From Pseudoalteromonas piscicida (GTDB taxonomy: Bacteria; Pseudomonadota; Gammaproteobacteria; Enterobacterales; Alteromonadaceae): DNA of 64,000 bases. Made by a program: the position numbers and the translations under genes. The notes beneath the pieces are model-generated. The model had not been told where the DNA came from. It ran no database searches and saw only the letters and a list, made by a program, of their open reading frames with translations. Numbering within the stretch: position 1 is the stretch's first letter; each line of letters starts with the position of its first letter. Shown here piece after piece: positions 9,642-18,539 of the stretch. The stretch spans positions 186,001 through 250,000 of the forward strand of contig NZ_CP011925.1 in NCBI RefSeq assembly GCF_000238315.3, written 5' to 3'.

Positions 9642-12386
9642 CTATTCATCTAGTTGAAAAAATGCAACTTGATCGGTAAGTAGTTTGGCTTGATTTTCCA
9701 TATTTCTACCTGAACGAGATGTTGTTTCAACCAGAGTAACGTTCTGCTGAGTAATATTATCCATTTGCGCGATGGTGGTGGAAACCGCAGCTATCCCTTC
9801 AGCTTGCTCTTTCCCAGCGTTATCTATGTCAGCCACCATTTTGCTCACCTCGGCAATTGATTGCATTAGCTCATCGAAAGTAGTGCCAGACTCGTATACA
9901 AGTTTGCTGCCTTGCGCCACAGCATCAACGCTATTTTTGATCAATGCTTTGATTTCACGAGCCGCTGATGCGCTACGTTGAGCAAGGTTTCTCACCTCTC
10001 CGGCAACCACGGCAAATCCGCGTCCAGCCTCACCAGCCCGCGCTGCTTCAACGGAAGCATTGAGGGCTAAGAGGTTGGTTTGGAAAGCGATTTCGTCAAT
10101 GACGCTGATAATGTCAGAGATTTTCGTGCTGTAAGATTCGATTTTACCTACTGCGGTAATGGCATCATCAATCGATGCTTTACCCGAGTGTGCTTTTTCT
10201 CTAACAATAGTCGCTTTCTCTGCGGCATTGCTCGCGCTACTCGCATTCTTTTTAACCGTAGCGGTAAGCTCTTCCATAGTGGCGGCGGTTTCTTCCAAGC
10301 TCGCCGCTTGATTTTCAATGCGGCTATTGAGTTCTTCGTTGTTATTCGCGATTTGTTTAGCCACATCAAACACTTGCTCTGCACCGCTGTTTATGGTGTT
10401 AACTAAGTCGCTTAATTTATCGAATAAGCCGTTCATTACTTGTTGCAGCACCGAGAACTCGCCACCTATGTGGTGGGTGATCCTATGTCTTAAATCACCT
10501 TGTTCCATTGCCAAGATTGCATCTTTAATATGTTCAACCGCTTGTTTTTGTTCTGTGATATCCGTTGCATATTTAACGACTTTAAAGGGACGGCCTTGTT
10601 GATCGAGGATAGGGTTATAAGACGCCTGGATCCATACCTCTCGACCTTGTTTTGCCAATCTTAAGTATTGCCCTGAGTCGAACTCACCTCGATTGAGCTT
10701 TTGCCAAAATTGCTGGTATTCAGAACTAGTGGCTTGTTCGTGTGTAGCAAAAATACGGTAATGTTTACCTTTGATTTCGTCAAGTGAGTACCCCATCGTA
10801 TCTAGGAATGACTCGTTGGCCCATAAAATAGTACCATCCATTGCAAACTCAATGACGGCTTGTGATTTACGAATGGCTTGAAGCTGACCATCAAAATCAG
10901 CAGCAATGGCTTTTTGTTCGGTAATATCTGTCGCAAATTTCACGACTTTTAGCGGTTTCCCTTGCTCATCTAAAATTGGGTTGTAGGTGGCATGAATCCA
11001 AATTTCTTTGTCACCTTTCCCTCTGCGTTGAAACTCGCCTGTTTCAAATTGGCCTTGTTTTAAACGCTGCCAGAATGTTTTGTATTCACTGCTTTGCGCG
11101 TAAAAGCTGTCGACGAACATGCTGTGATGCTTGCCAATGATTTCTTCTTTCTTGTAGCCCATGACAGACAGGAAGTTTTCATTTGCTTTTAAAATATTAC
11201 CTTGCAAATCAAACTCGATAACGGCTTGCGAGCGGTTGATGGCTTTGAGTTGTCCGGCAAAGTCGAAAGACGCCAGTTTTGCTTGAGTAATATCCGAGGC
11301 ATATTTGACGATTTTGCCTAACTGGCCATTTTCGTCATAGATGGGAGTATAGGTTGCTTGGATCCACAGAGTGTTTCCTGATTTGGTTAGGCGTTTAAAC
11401 TCACCTGATTGATGCTTACCTTGTCGTAAAGCATGCCAAAAGTCTTGATATTCGCTGCTCTCAGCGTCTTCTTGTGCCACAAATAGTCGATGGTGTTGGC
11501 CTTGTATTTCACTTAATGTGTAACCAACCGCATTTAAAAATAGCGTGTTTGCAGTCTTTATGTTGCCGTAAGGGTCAAACTCAATAACGGCTTGAGTTTG
11601 TTTGATGGCATCAACTTGCCCTTGAAAATCAGCAGCTTTTGATTTTTGTGCGGTGATATCTGAGGCATATTTTACGACTTTAATGGGCCTATTCTGTTCG
11701 TCAAAAATAGGATTGTAAGTGGCTTGGATCCATATCGTTTTGCCTGATTTTGTTTGCCTTGCGAATTCACCTTCAAAAAATTCGCCATTGTTTAGGCGTT
11801 GCCAAAATGCTTGATACTCCTCACTGGCTGCGTAGTCATCCTTAACAAACAGACTGTGATGCTTGCCTTGTATTTCCTCTAGGCTGTAACCCATGACAGA
11901 CAAAAAGTTGTCATTCGCGCTCAGTACTTTACCGTGCATGTCGAATTCGATAATCGCAAAGGACGCTGATAAAGCTTGTAAATTTGCACTCATGTTGGCA
12001 ATGGTTGTGAGGTAATCACTGATGTCAGTCGCAATAACTAAAATTCTGCCTTCTTGAGCACGTGATAGCTCCAGTAACAACTTCTTCGGTTTGTGGTCAT
12101 TCGCAGTATTGAGAGAGAGCGCTATCTTTACATGTGCTTGGTGCTCAAGTTGAGCGAGCCCACGCTTAAGTGCGGCGGCATCGGTTGAGGTGTGACATAT
12201 AAAAGCGAGAGATTTCAGCTCGTGGGTAACTGGGTATCCGAGTAAGCGGGTAAAGGCTTGACTAACCTGAAAAATATCTGTTTGATAATCTACTTCTAAG
12301 TAAGGGGTGTTTGCCTTAAAGTGTTGAAATAGCGCTGTATCTTGTCCATCTTGCTTCTTTGCTTTTCCCAAACCAAACGTGATCAT
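9642..12386 (-). CDS. Cytoplasmic methyl-accepting chemotaxis protein with four tandem PAS-PAC units
   Basis: A 914-residue chemoreceptor without membrane helices. After a short divergent PAS-like segment come four tandem PAS-PAC units of about 122 residues (roughly 150-630), each with an IEFD core, ANxxFL, the GKHH motif, WIxATYNPI and [15 protein letters not shown]-like stretch ([10 protein letters not shown]) and the signalling hairpin follow, with the conserved tip [19 protein letters not shown]. It is probably a soluble Aer-like sensor of redox or an intracellular ligand, coupling to CheA/CheW. The ATG at 12386 (GGGTGG 8 bases upstream) is preferred over a TTG at 12419. The strong similarity of the four units points to internal duplication. 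No other chemotaxis genes are nearby. Confidence 0.9.
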   Translation of the reverse strand: MITFGLGKAKKQDGQDTALFQHFKANTPYLEVDYQTDIFQVSQAFTRLLGYPVTHELKSLAFICHTSTDAAALKRGLAQLEHQAHVKIALSLNTANDHKPKKLLLELSRAQEGRILVIATDISDYLTTIANMSANLQALSASFAIIEFDMHGKVLSANDNFLSVMGYSLEEIQGKHHSLFVKDDYAASEEYQAFWQRLNNGEFFEGEFARQTKSGKTIWIQATYNPIFDEQNRPIKVVKYASDITAQKSKAADFQGQVDAIKQTQAVIEFDPYGNIKTANTLFLNAVGYTLSEIQGQHHRLFVAQEDAESSEYQDFWHALRQGKHQSGEFKRLTKSGNTLWIQATYTPIYDENGQLGKIVKYASDITQAKLASFDFAGQLKAINRSQAVIEFDLQGNILKANENFLSVMGYKKEEIIGKHHSMFVDSFYAQSSEYKTFWQRLKQGQFETGEFQRRGKGDKEIWIHATYNPILDEQGKPLKVVKFATDITEQKAIAADFDGQLQAIRKSQAVIEFAMDGTILWANESFLDTMGYSLDEIKGKHYRIFATHEQATSSEYQQFWQKLNRGEFDSGQYLRLAKQGREVWIQASYNPILDQQGRPFKVVKYATDITEQKQAVEHIKDAILAMEQGDLRHRITHHIGGEFSVLQQVMNGLFDKLSDLVNTINSGAEQVFDVAKQIANNNEELNSRIENQAASLEETAATMEELTATVKKNASSASNAAEKATIVREKAHSGKASIDDAITAVGKIESYSTKISDIISVIDEIAFQTNLLALNASVEAARAGEAGRGFAVVAGEVRNLAQRSASAAREIKALIKNSVDAVAQGSKLVYESGTTFDELMQSIAEVSKMVADIDNAGKEQAEGIAAVSTTIAQMDNITQQNVTLVETTSRSGRNMENQAKLLTDQVAFFQLDE

Positions 12387-12583
12387 ATATAAGCCACCCG
12401 TAGCGTTAAATTTTAACAATATTAACTATAGTAAAGTTGCTTAGGTCCGCCACAAAATAGCCGCAAAACAAACATATAATTGTGTGACTTAAAGCAAATT
12501 ACCATCACGGATAATAAGGGTATAGCCGTAACTCAAATGTCTTGGTAAAATCTTCGCCAATTTTTATAAAAACGAGCATTAAG

Positions 12584-13309
12584 ATGGGCAGAGCATTTGA
12601 AGTCCGCAAAAACGCCATGGCAAAAACGGCGGCGGCAAAAACAAAAGTAAACTCAAAATACGGAAAAGAGATTTACGTTGTTGCTAAAAATGGCGGCGCA
12701 GATCCTGAAACGAACTTGTCACTACGTCGATTAATCGACAAGGCAAAGAAAGATCAAGTTCCTGCACACGTTATTGATAAAGCAATCGAAAAAGCGGCAG
12801 GCGGTGCAGGTGAAGATTACACGCCTGCGCGTTACGAGGGTTACGGTCCAGGCAACAGCATGATCATCGTTGACTGTTTAACAGACAACATGAACCGTAC
12901 TATCAAAGATGTTCGCTTACCGTTTACCAAAACTGGTTCAAACTTAGGTAACCCAGGTTGTGTGGCGCATATGTTTGACCACTTTGCAATCTTAGGATTT
13001 GCAGGTGATGACGACGAGTCAGTTTTGGAAGCGCTAATGATGGCTGATGTTGATGTTACTGACGTAGAAGTTGAAGACGGCCAAGTTTCTGTTTTCGCAC
13101 CTCACACTGAATACTTCAAGGCGAAAACTGCACTGACAGAAGCGTTTGAGGGGATCACGTTTGAGGTAGACGAAATCACTTGGGTGCCGCAAACTCACGT
13201 AGAAATCGAAGATCCAGAAGCAATCGAGACATTCGAAAAGCTAATCAACATGCTTGAAGATGTGGATGACGTACAAAACGTTTACCACAATGCGATTGTC
13301 AAAAGATAA
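12584..13309 (+). CDS. YebC/PmpR-family (UPF0082, YeeN-like) translation or transcription factor
   Basis: A 241-residue YebC/TACO1-family protein. Members bind nucleic acid, and some act at ribosomes to relieve stalling at proline-rich stretches; others are reported as transcriptional regulators. Signatures include [48 protein letters not shown] and the acidic C-terminal domain ([19 protein letters not shown]). Residues [25 protein letters not shown] resemble the YeeN-type N-terminus, supporting the ATG at 12584 over the upstream in-frame codon at 12542. It is followed by a strong terminator, so it is probably monocistronic. Confidence 0.92.
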   Translation: MGRAFEVRKNAMAKTAAAKTKVNSKYGKEIYVVAKNGGADPETNLSLRRLIDKAKKDQVPAHVIDKAIEKAAGGAGEDYTPARYEGYGPGNSMIIVDCLTDNMNRTIKDVRLPFTKTGSNLGNPGCVAHMFDHFAILGFAGDDDESVLEALMMADVDVTDVEVEDGQVSVFAPHTEYFKAKTALTEAFEGITFEVDEITWVPQTHVEIEDPEAIETFEKLINMLEDVDDVQNVYHNAIVKR

Positions 13310-13339
13310 GTTGCTTATCGATATAGCGCACAAATAGTT

Positions 13340-13365
13340 AAGGCCGACATCGTTCGGCCTTTTTA
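13340..13365 (+). terminator. Rho-independent terminator of the yebC-like gene
   Basis: AAGGCCGA (13340-13347) and TCGGCCTT (13354-13361) form an 8-bp stem followed by a T run (TTTTTA), 30 bases after the stop codon. Confidence 0.9.
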
Positions 13366-13369
13366 TTGT

Positions 13370-14188
13370 CTATGCCTTGGGTGTAGCAACATTAGTTTTT
13401 ATCATGGCAATAGGAAACAATAATAGTAGCGTTTGCGAGCCAATATAGATGACCCAATTAACGTGCCTTGCAATAGGAAAGTAGCCATCCCCTTGGTTTG
13501 CGAACAGCCAAAATTGACCGATAATAGCATCCGCTAGCATTGCTAGAATAAAGCCGCTGGCAACTGCGTAGTTGGTTTTTTCGTTGAGTTTAAGGTTTTG
13601 AATCATAAGCCAAAAACCAAAAACACCGAGCAAGGTCACTAATAAGCTATAACTTGCGCTCAACAGCAGGGAGTATTGGCTTATCGTTGGTAGGTACATC
13701 ATTTTATAGCTAAGCGACGATAACGCAATAGACACCACAACCAATACGGTCGCGGTTGCTAATGTTAATGCAAATTCTCGCCTTAAAAACCGAATAAGCA
13801 GTCCGAGTAAAAGCCCATAACCAAAGGCAAAAAACCAAATAGAGTCGATCAAGTAGTCATGCTTTATGGTTTGATCTTGACGATGATAAAGCTCAAAGAG
13901 ATTGAAGTTGACGATATCTCCGCCAGTACATAAGAGCAGGGCTATCCAACAGAGTTTTATGTCTTTGTGTAAAGTACTGGGACTAGTAGCCAAGCTGGTT
14001 TTACGAACATGCCACCCTAATCGCAACACAAGAAGTAGTGAGACTGATGGTAAAACCCATTGAAATAAGGCTTGGTGACTTTGCCAAAGTAGGCTGCTGC
14101 CAAGCAAAGACGTCACGGTCGCAATGCCAAGCAAAAGCAATGTGATAGGTTTATAGTGGACGGTTTGCAGTATATTATTCACAGTCAT
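13370..14188 (-). CDS. Polytopic inner membrane protein, possibly YhhN/lysoplasmalogenase-like
   Basis: A 272-residue protein with about eight predicted membrane helices, for example PITLLLLGIATVTSLLGSSLL and WIALLLCTGGDIVNFNLF. The arrangement of conserved acidic residues at helix ends (GGDIVNFNLF, HDYLIDSIWFFAFGYG, AMLADAIIG) and the late HVNWVIYIGSQTLLLL helix recall the YhhN/TMEM86 lysoplasmalogenase fold, but similarity is weak and the function is not established. The ATG at 14188 is the only good start, with no strong ribosome site. It converges on the yebC-like gene across the terminator and is divergent from the next gene. Confidence 0.5.
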   Translation of the reverse strand: MTVNNILQTVHYKPITLLLLGIATVTSLLGSSLLWQSHQALFQWVLPSVSLLLVLRLGWHVRKTSLATSPSTLHKDIKLCWIALLLCTGGDIVNFNLFELYHRQDQTIKHDYLIDSIWFFAFGYGLLLGLLIRFLRREFALTLATATVLVVVSIALSSLSYKMMYLPTISQYSLLLSASYSLLVTLLGVFGFWLMIQNLKLNEKTNYAVASGFILAMLADAIIGQFWLFANQGDGYFPIARHVNWVIYIGSQTLLLLFPIAMIKTNVATPKA

Positions 14189-14360
14189 TCCTTGTTGGCA
14201 ATTATGGCAAGCTGTTTAGAGGCTCGTTTTTTCACCTTATGCAAAGTGTAATAATTATCTGCGTAATTGCCTCTTGCTGTATCAATTTACAGTACAATCA
14301 TTTACAGTATTTGTCTTGCAGATCTATTACATTGCTACTTTTTATAAGGGTAACTCGTTC

Positions 14361-15287
14361 ATGTCTAATCTTAAACTCAATATAGCGCTTTCATGCTCAG
14401 TTCTTGCATTGGCTTTTTCTGGGTTTAATGTCATTCAAACCAAATTAGCAACCTCTCCTGTGGCAACGCACGTATATCAGAGCTCAGCTCAACAGCCTCA
14501 CTATAATGCAACTCAGTATACGCAGAGCACTCAGATTTCAACTGATGAGTCTGAACAAGTTACTAAGTTAATGGCTCGGATCAATAAACTTGAAACGAGG
14601 TTACAGGCATTGTCGATGGAAAAGTCTGATTTACTTTCTGAGCAAGCGCCGGATGAGTTTGAGTCTTTAATCTTCTCCTTGATAGAAAAGCGTGAGCAGC
14701 AGAAAATTGACGAGATGAAAGCAGAAAACCCCATTTATGGCTTTTATGAAGACTTACCCGAAGACTACGAAATGCGGATCAAAACTGATCCTGAGTACGC
14801 AAGTCAAATCAGCAACGACTTAAAACAGAAAATTCTAAATAACAGTTTGCCGGCGGCAGAACGTTTAGCTGCAATGAGTCAGCTGCAAATGAACATGTTT
14901 ATGCTAAATCGCAATGAATTAGAGCAATATGATTATCAAGCTGTAGAATCTATCCTCAATATGACGCATAACATGAGTGATGAAAAGTTGAGGCTACAGG
15001 CGCTTGAGCTTGTGTCGCGTACACCTATCGTTGATGAGCGTTTGTCACAGTCGTTTGTGAAAATGTTAGAGCAAGAGCCTAATGATTACGTGAAAAGTCT
15101 CGCAGCAGAAGGATTGATGTCACAGTACTTCCAGTCAGGCGCTGATCCAAAGCAGCAACAAAGGATCGCACAAGATTTGCTGTCTCTCTACGAAAATGCA
15201 TCGGACCCTAAGGTTAAAGCCATCCTCAAAAACTTGATGGGCGATGAGCGTATGCTAGAAGAGTTAAAACGCCAGTCTAATGGTTGA
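14361..15287 (+). CDS. Membrane-anchored coiled-coil protein with C-terminal alpha-solenoid, unknown function
   Basis: 308 residues if started at the ATG at 14361, which has AAGGG upstream and puts a hydrophobic signal/anchor first (LNIALSCSVLALAFSGFNVI). A Gln/Thr/Ser-rich linker, a short coiled coil (VTKLMARINKLETRLQALS) and an all-helical C-terminal half follow. The latter contains repeated HEAT-like helices (LPAAERLAAMSQLQ, EKLRLQALELVSR, VKSLAAEGLMSQ, PKVKAILKNLMGDE). It is likely periplasmic and tethered to the inner membrane. I do not recognise the family; the HEAT-like repeats suggest a protein-binding scaffold. An ATG at 14274 would add 29 residues and is less likely. Confidence 0.6.
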   Translation: MSNLKLNIALSCSVLALAFSGFNVIQTKLATSPVATHVYQSSAQQPHYNATQYTQSTQISTDESEQVTKLMARINKLETRLQALSMEKSDLLSEQAPDEFESLIFSLIEKREQQKIDEMKAENPIYGFYEDLPEDYEMRIKTDPEYASQISNDLKQKILNNSLPAAERLAAMSQLQMNMFMLNRNELEQYDYQAVESILNMTHNMSDEKLRLQALELVSRTPIVDERLSQSFVKMLEQEPNDYVKSLAAEGLMSQYFQSGADPKQQQRIAQDLLSLYENASDPKVKAILKNLMGDERMLEELKRQSNG

Positions 15288-15408
15288 TGTACATTAAGGC
15301 TAACTGAGGGAGAAGCTGAGCTTTACCAAACTAGTAATAGTTGTACTTGAGTATTCAGCTTAATTATCGACTCTAGTTAATTAATACCGAAAATCAAGGA
15401 AATGATAA

Positions 15409-15870
15409 ATGCAAATCGTTGCACTTGATGCGAGTGTTCCATCGCTTGATACATTAATAGTAGAAATTGATGCGCTGATGAACTCGCTATACCCCGCTGA
15501 AAGCAACCAGCTATCGGCATTGCAAGAGTTATGTTCACCTACTGCGCATTTTATTGGCATTATCCAGCATGGCGAGATCATTGCTTGCGGCGCAATCGTC
15601 GAAAAGCATCATGATTGTCTCTATGGTGAGTTGAAAAGACTTTATGTAAAGCCAAATCATCGCGGTCTTGGTTTATCAAAAGCAATCTTGTCCGAGTTAA
15701 TCGCTTTTGCAGATAATCGTCAATATCCACTGATACGGTTAGAAACCGGAGTTAAGCAACCAGAAGCCCTCCGGTTATATGCGCAGTTTGGTTTTATCGA
15801 AAGAAAAGAATTTGGTGATTACAAATCGGATCCGCTGTCTGTCTACATGGAATTAAAACTTGGAAAATAA
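15409..15870 (+). CDS. GNAT-family N-acetyltransferase
   Basis: A 153-residue GNAT enzyme. The motif-A segment GELKRLYVKPNHRGLGLSKAIL holds the R-G-x-G-x-S acetyl-CoA loop, followed by LIRLETGVKQPEALRLYAQFGF, the typical motif B. AAGGAAATGATAA precedes the ATG at 15409. The stop overlaps the start of the downstream SH3 gene by 11 bases, so the two are translationally coupled. Substrate unknown; amino-acid or peptide amines are typical for this subgroup. Confidence 0.87.
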   Translation: MQIVALDASVPSLDTLIVEIDALMNSLYPAESNQLSALQELCSPTAHFIGIIQHGEIIACGAIVEKHHDCLYGELKRLYVKPNHRGLGLSKAILSELIAFADNRQYPLIRLETGVKQPEALRLYAQFGFIERKEFGDYKSDPLSVYMELKLGK

Positions 15871-16231
15871 GCAGTTAGATATCGAATATCGAGTAATCAA
15901 GGAACATATCAATGAGTTTCCGACCCCCATCACGTTTAAACAAGGCGCCAGATTGAACGTTGGTGAAGAATATGAAGGCGAAGAGGGGTGGGACAATTGG
16001 TTTTTCTGTGAAACTGAGGGGCAAGTGTCTGGTTGGGTACCTGCTCAAGTATTTCGCTTAGTCAATCCCAAACAAGGTGTTGCATTAATGGACTATACCG
16101 CTCAGGAACTATCGGTAGTTCAAGATGAACACCTGTTGGGGCATAACCAACTCAATGGTTGGGTGTGGTGTTCAAGTAAAAAGTCTGAGCTGCAAGGTTG
16201 GGTACCGCTTCGTAATCTAACACAAATTTAG
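15860..16231 (+). CDS. Tandem SH3-domain protein
   Basis: A 123-residue protein starting with TTG at 15860 inside the end of the acetyltransferase gene. It contains two SH3-like units: one with LNVGEEYEGEEGWDNWFFCETEGQVSGWVPAQVF, the second with ALMDYTAQELSVVQDEHL and WVWCSSKKSELQGWVPLRNL. The GWVP signature occurs at the end of each. There is no signal peptide, so it is probably cytoplasmic and may bind its coupled acetyltransferase or a peptide. Its stop codon TAG (16229-16231) is formed by the first bases of the adjacent repeat element (TAGGGCC). Confidence 0.7.
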   Translation: MENKQLDIEYRVIKEHINEFPTPITFKQGARLNVGEEYEGEEGWDNWFFCETEGQVSGWVPAQVFRLVNPKQGVALMDYTAQELSVVQDEHLLGHNQLNGWVWCSSKKSELQGWVPLRNLTQI

Positions 16232-16544
16232 GGCCTGTTTATCTTTCAAGTTTGTTTTTGCAGCAGTTTGATTGGTATTTATACAAAGCAGAGTCTGCGT
16301 AGCATAGTTACTCTATGTGAGTCAGGCGATAAAGACTTTGTGCTTCTGCAAAGTCACCTTACCCCACATCCTTGTGGGGTAACACAGAAGAAATGCTAAT
16401 CAAGCGCTGCCCTTTGGGTTCACCTGAGTGCGCTTTGTTCATTGTTGCTCAACTTTTGCCTAGATTACTAGGCGACAAGTCGAGCGTCACGACCAAAACA
16501 CACTCAGGAGAACAAAAGTCAAACAGCAAAGCTCAACAGGCCCT
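16230..16544. repeat. Non-coding dispersed element with terminal inverted repeats, copy 1
   Basis: Ends AGGGCCTG...CAGGCCCT are inverted; the interior includes the nested inverted pair GTTCACCTGAGTG/CACTCAGGAGAAC. It is colinear with copy 2 (19051-19315) at about 90% identity by eye, but carries an extra 50-base block (about 16332-16381) made of two small hairpins (GACTTTG/CAAAGTC and TACCCCACA/TGTGGGGTA). No credible coding frame exists. It is MITE-like in form, with no transposase nearby. Confidence 0.8.
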
Positions 16545-17117
16545 CGTGTGTTGCTTTTTAGCAACATCTCTCTTTTTTCTCTGCTACTTTTTTAAAATAC
16601 TTCTGTTTTTCGTCAGTTTCCTGCTCACTCCGTCACTTTTATAGCAATTGCTTTGGGATGAAAACCTATTTTAATGTGTTGATTTTTAATTCTTTTTATT
16701 TGTTTTCTGATTTTTTAGGAAAGATAAGGAAAAATTTTCGATATTTTTATAAAAATTTTTTCTGGCGGTTCTGCTCAATACCGAATGTGAATGATTGTCG
16801 CATGAAACTTAACCGCTTTGGGCTGCACTTACATCCTAATTTTTTAAGGTGTTGCTTTTATGCGACAGTTTAACTTATTGAAAATAAATAAGTTTTAATT
16901 TTATCTCGACATCTCCTGTTGCTAAATGGCAACAATCTCACTGAATCCATCCTTAATGAAAATTCATCTTTGTTTTTAACTTGTTGATTTTTATATTCTT
17001 TTAAACTTTGGCATCAAAGTTGGAATAGTTATCTCGAAAGCAAAAAACATTCGCTTCAACACAAACCAACGTAGAGAAGCAGAAACGACAAGTTTAGAAA
17101 TATGAGAGGAACTGATT
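16545..17117. other. AT-rich non-coding region upstream of the EF-hand genes
   Basis: 573 bases with no convincing gene. It contains a hairpin TGTTGCT-TTTT-AGCAACA (16549-16566), followed by CTCTCTTTTTT, a possible terminator for the SH3 gene and repeat; an inverted pair TGTCGCAT/ATGCGACA (about 16796-16866); a small hairpin GTTGC...GCAAC near 16917-16932; and the palindrome AACTTTG-GCAT-CAAAGTT at 17004-17021. The region from about 17000 to 17117 presumably holds the promoter and leader of the EF-hand array. Confidence 0.5.
17004..17024 (+). promoter_or_regulatory. Palindrome / possible promoter element of the EF-hand array
   Basis: AACTTTGGCATCAAAGTT is a 7-bp inverted repeat about 95 bases before the first EF-hand gene. 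The same bases contain TGGCA-N6-TTGGA, near the sigma-54 -24/-12 pattern (GG-N10-GC) but with G in place of the -12 C. An operator palindrome is the simpler reading. Confidence 0.3.
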
Positions 17118-17339
17118 ATGAAAACTTTAGCAATCGCACTATCAGCAGCTGTACTTTCTTTCGCATCAGTAGGTGCTCACGCAAACTCTGAGTTTGATAA
17201 ATACGATGTTGATGGAGATGGTTACATCTCACTAGGCGAATCAAAAGCAAATCCAAATTTGATGGCGCAGTTTAAAGATCTTGACGCCGACCAAGACGGC
17301 CAATTAAGCCAGTCTGAGTTTGATAACTTTGAAGGCTAA
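17118..17339 (+). CDS. Exported two-EF-hand protein 1
   Basis: 73 residues: a signal peptide ending in VGAHA, then two canonical 12-residue calcium loops, DVDGDGYISLGE and DADQDGQLSQSE, separated by a short helix linker, ending in DNFEG. It should bind Ca2+ in the periplasm or outside the cell. GAGGAAC lies upstream of the ATG. It is the most divergent of the first three members of a seven-gene tandem family. No enzymatic domain is present; a Ca2+ buffer or Ca2+-dependent binding role is inference. Confidence 0.88.
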   Translation: MKTLAIALSAAVLSFASVGAHANSEFDKYDVDGDGYISLGESKANPNLMAQFKDLDADQDGQLSQSEFDNFEG

Positions 17340-17397
17340 TCACAAGCCGACGACATAATAGCAAAATTTAAAAATACCCCAATTTAAGGAAAAGATT

Positions 17398-17619
17398 ATG
17401 AAAAACGTATTAGCAGCACTATCAATCGCAGGTTTATCAATGGTTTCAGCGTCAGCACTCGCTGGTGATGACTTCGCAAAATTGGATACTGATGGCAATG
17501 GTTCAATCAGTGTAACTGAAGCGAGCGTAAGCGCGTCATTGAGCGAGCAGTTCGCGGATTTAGACGCTAATGCCGATGGCGAACTAAGCAAGTCTGAATA
17601 CGCAAATTACGAAGGCTAA
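17398..17619 (+). CDS. Exported two-EF-hand protein 2
   Basis: 73 residues, with signal peptide MKNVLAALSIAGLSMVSASALA and the calcium loops DTDGNGSISVTE and DANADGELSKSE. It differs from the next gene at only about eight residues, indicating a recent duplication. AAGGAAAAG precedes the ATG. A strong hairpin (17649-17671) separates it from gene 3. Confidence 0.88.
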   Translation: MKNVLAALSIAGLSMVSASALAGDDFAKLDTDGNGSISVTEASVSASLSEQFADLDANADGELSKSEYANYEG

Positions 17620-17648
17620 TTTGGCACTGGATTTAATAATGAGTTAAA

Positions 17649-17671
17649 GAGCTGGGCCGCATGCCTAGCTC
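17649..17671 (+). terminator. Intercistronic hairpin between EF-hand genes 2 and 3
   Basis: GAGCTGGGC (17649-17657) pairs with GCCTAGCTC (17663-17671) across a 5-base loop. No T run follows, so it is more likely an mRNA-stability or processing hairpin than a full terminator. Confidence 0.5.
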
Positions 17672-17706
17672 ATCAGAACAAAATGACACAATTGAAGGAT
17701 TAGATT

Positions 17707-17928
17707 ATGAAAAACGTACTAGCAGCACTATCTATCGCAGGTTTATCAATGGTTTCAGCATCAGCATTTGCTGGTGGCGATTTCGAAAAACTAGATACTG
17801 ATGGCAACGGTTCAATCAGCGTTACTGAAGCAAGCGTAAGCACTTCGTTAACTGAACAGTTTGCAGACTTAGACACGAACGCCGATGGCGAGCTAAGCAA
17901 ATCTGAGTACGCGAACTACGAAGGTTAA
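17707..17928 (+). CDS. Exported two-EF-hand protein 3
   Basis: 73 residues and the near-twin of gene 2. Signal peptide ends in SASAFA; loops are DTDGNGSISVTE and DTNADGELSKSE; the tail is SEYANYEG. GAAGGATTAGATT precedes the ATG. All Ca2+-coordinating positions (1, 3, 5, 12) are acidic or Asn as required. Confidence 0.88.
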   Translation: MKNVLAALSIAGLSMVSASAFAGGDFEKLDTDGNGSISVTEASVSTSLTEQFADLDTNADGELSKSEYANYEG

Positions 17929-17935
17929 TTGCTAG

Positions 17936-17952
17936 GTGGGCTTAGCGCCCAC
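17936..17952 (+). terminator. Intercistronic hairpin between EF-hand genes 3 and 4
   Basis: GTGGGC (17936-17941) pairs with GCCCAC (17947-17952) across a 5-base loop. No T run follows; probably a processing or attenuation element. Confidence 0.45.
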
Positions 17953-17996
17953 TGCCTTTAACACCATTACGAAAACGACAGAAGGATTGGACTATC

Positions 17997-18218
17997 ATGA
18001 AAAACGTATTAGCAGCACTTTCAATTGCAGGTTTAACATTCGCTTCAGCTTCTGCATTAGCTGGTGAAGATTTCACTAAATATGATACTGACGGTAACGG
18101 CACCATCAGCATGACTGAGGCAAAAGTAAATCAGTCGCTTGCAGAGCAATTTACGCAACTAGACAGCAATGCCGACGGTGAGTTAAGCGAGTCTGAATTC
18201 GCAAACTTCCAGGGCTAG
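17997..18218 (+). CDS. Exported two-EF-hand protein 4
   Basis: 73 residues. Signal peptide MKNVLAALSIAGLTFASASALA is shared with genes 2 and 3; loops are DTDGNGTISMTE and DSNADGELSESE; the tail is FANFQG. AGAAGGATTGG lies upstream with a slightly long spacing. It is intermediate between the gene 2/3 pair and gene 5. Confidence 0.88.
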   Translation: MKNVLAALSIAGLTFASASALAGEDFTKYDTDGNGTISMTEAKVNQSLAEQFTQLDSNADGELSESEFANFQG

Positions 18219-18268
18219 TCAAGCCGTCCAGAAGCAAATCATATTTAGGAAATTTTAGGAGCAAAATG

Positions 18269-18490
18269 ATGAAAAATGTACTTATCGCACTATCAATCAC
18301 GGGTTTAACATTAGCTTCAGCAAATACTATCGCTGGTGAAGATTTCGCAAGCTATGACACAGATGGCAACGGTGCTATTAGCATGAGCGAAGCAAAAGTA
18401 AATACAGCGCTTATTGAGCAGTTTAAAGACCTAGATGTAAACGCTGACGGAGAACTAAACGAAACTGAGTTCTCTAACTTTAAAGGTTAA
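18269..18490 (+). CDS. Exported two-EF-hand protein 5
   Basis: 73 residues from the second of two adjacent ATGs (18266 and 18269). The second matches the MKNVL start of its paralogues and sits 7 bases from TAGGAG. Loops are DTDGNGAISMSE and DVNADGELNETE; the tail is FSNFKG. The region after the stop holds a small hairpin, TTGCG...CGCAA (about 18491-18508). Confidence 0.86.
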   Translation: MKNVLIALSITGLTLASANTIAGEDFASYDTDGNGAISMSEAKVNTALIEQFKDLDVNADGELNETEFSNFKG

Positions 18491-18539
18491 TTTGCGACTA
18501 GAGCCGCAATGAGAGACGGGCATAGTGAGGAGAATGGCT

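Noticed and set aside
16372..16644. Open frame across repeat copy 1 and its flank (and the matching frame at 19089-19337 in copy 2)
   Set aside because: Both lie inside the inverted-repeat element, end differently, and have no recognisable protein pattern; the shared part follows the repeat, not codon structure.
16658..16873. 71-codon open frame in AT-rich DNA before the EF-hand genes
   Set aside because: Composition (Phe/Asn/Lys-rich), no ribosome site and no domain; a chance frame in AT-rich sequence.
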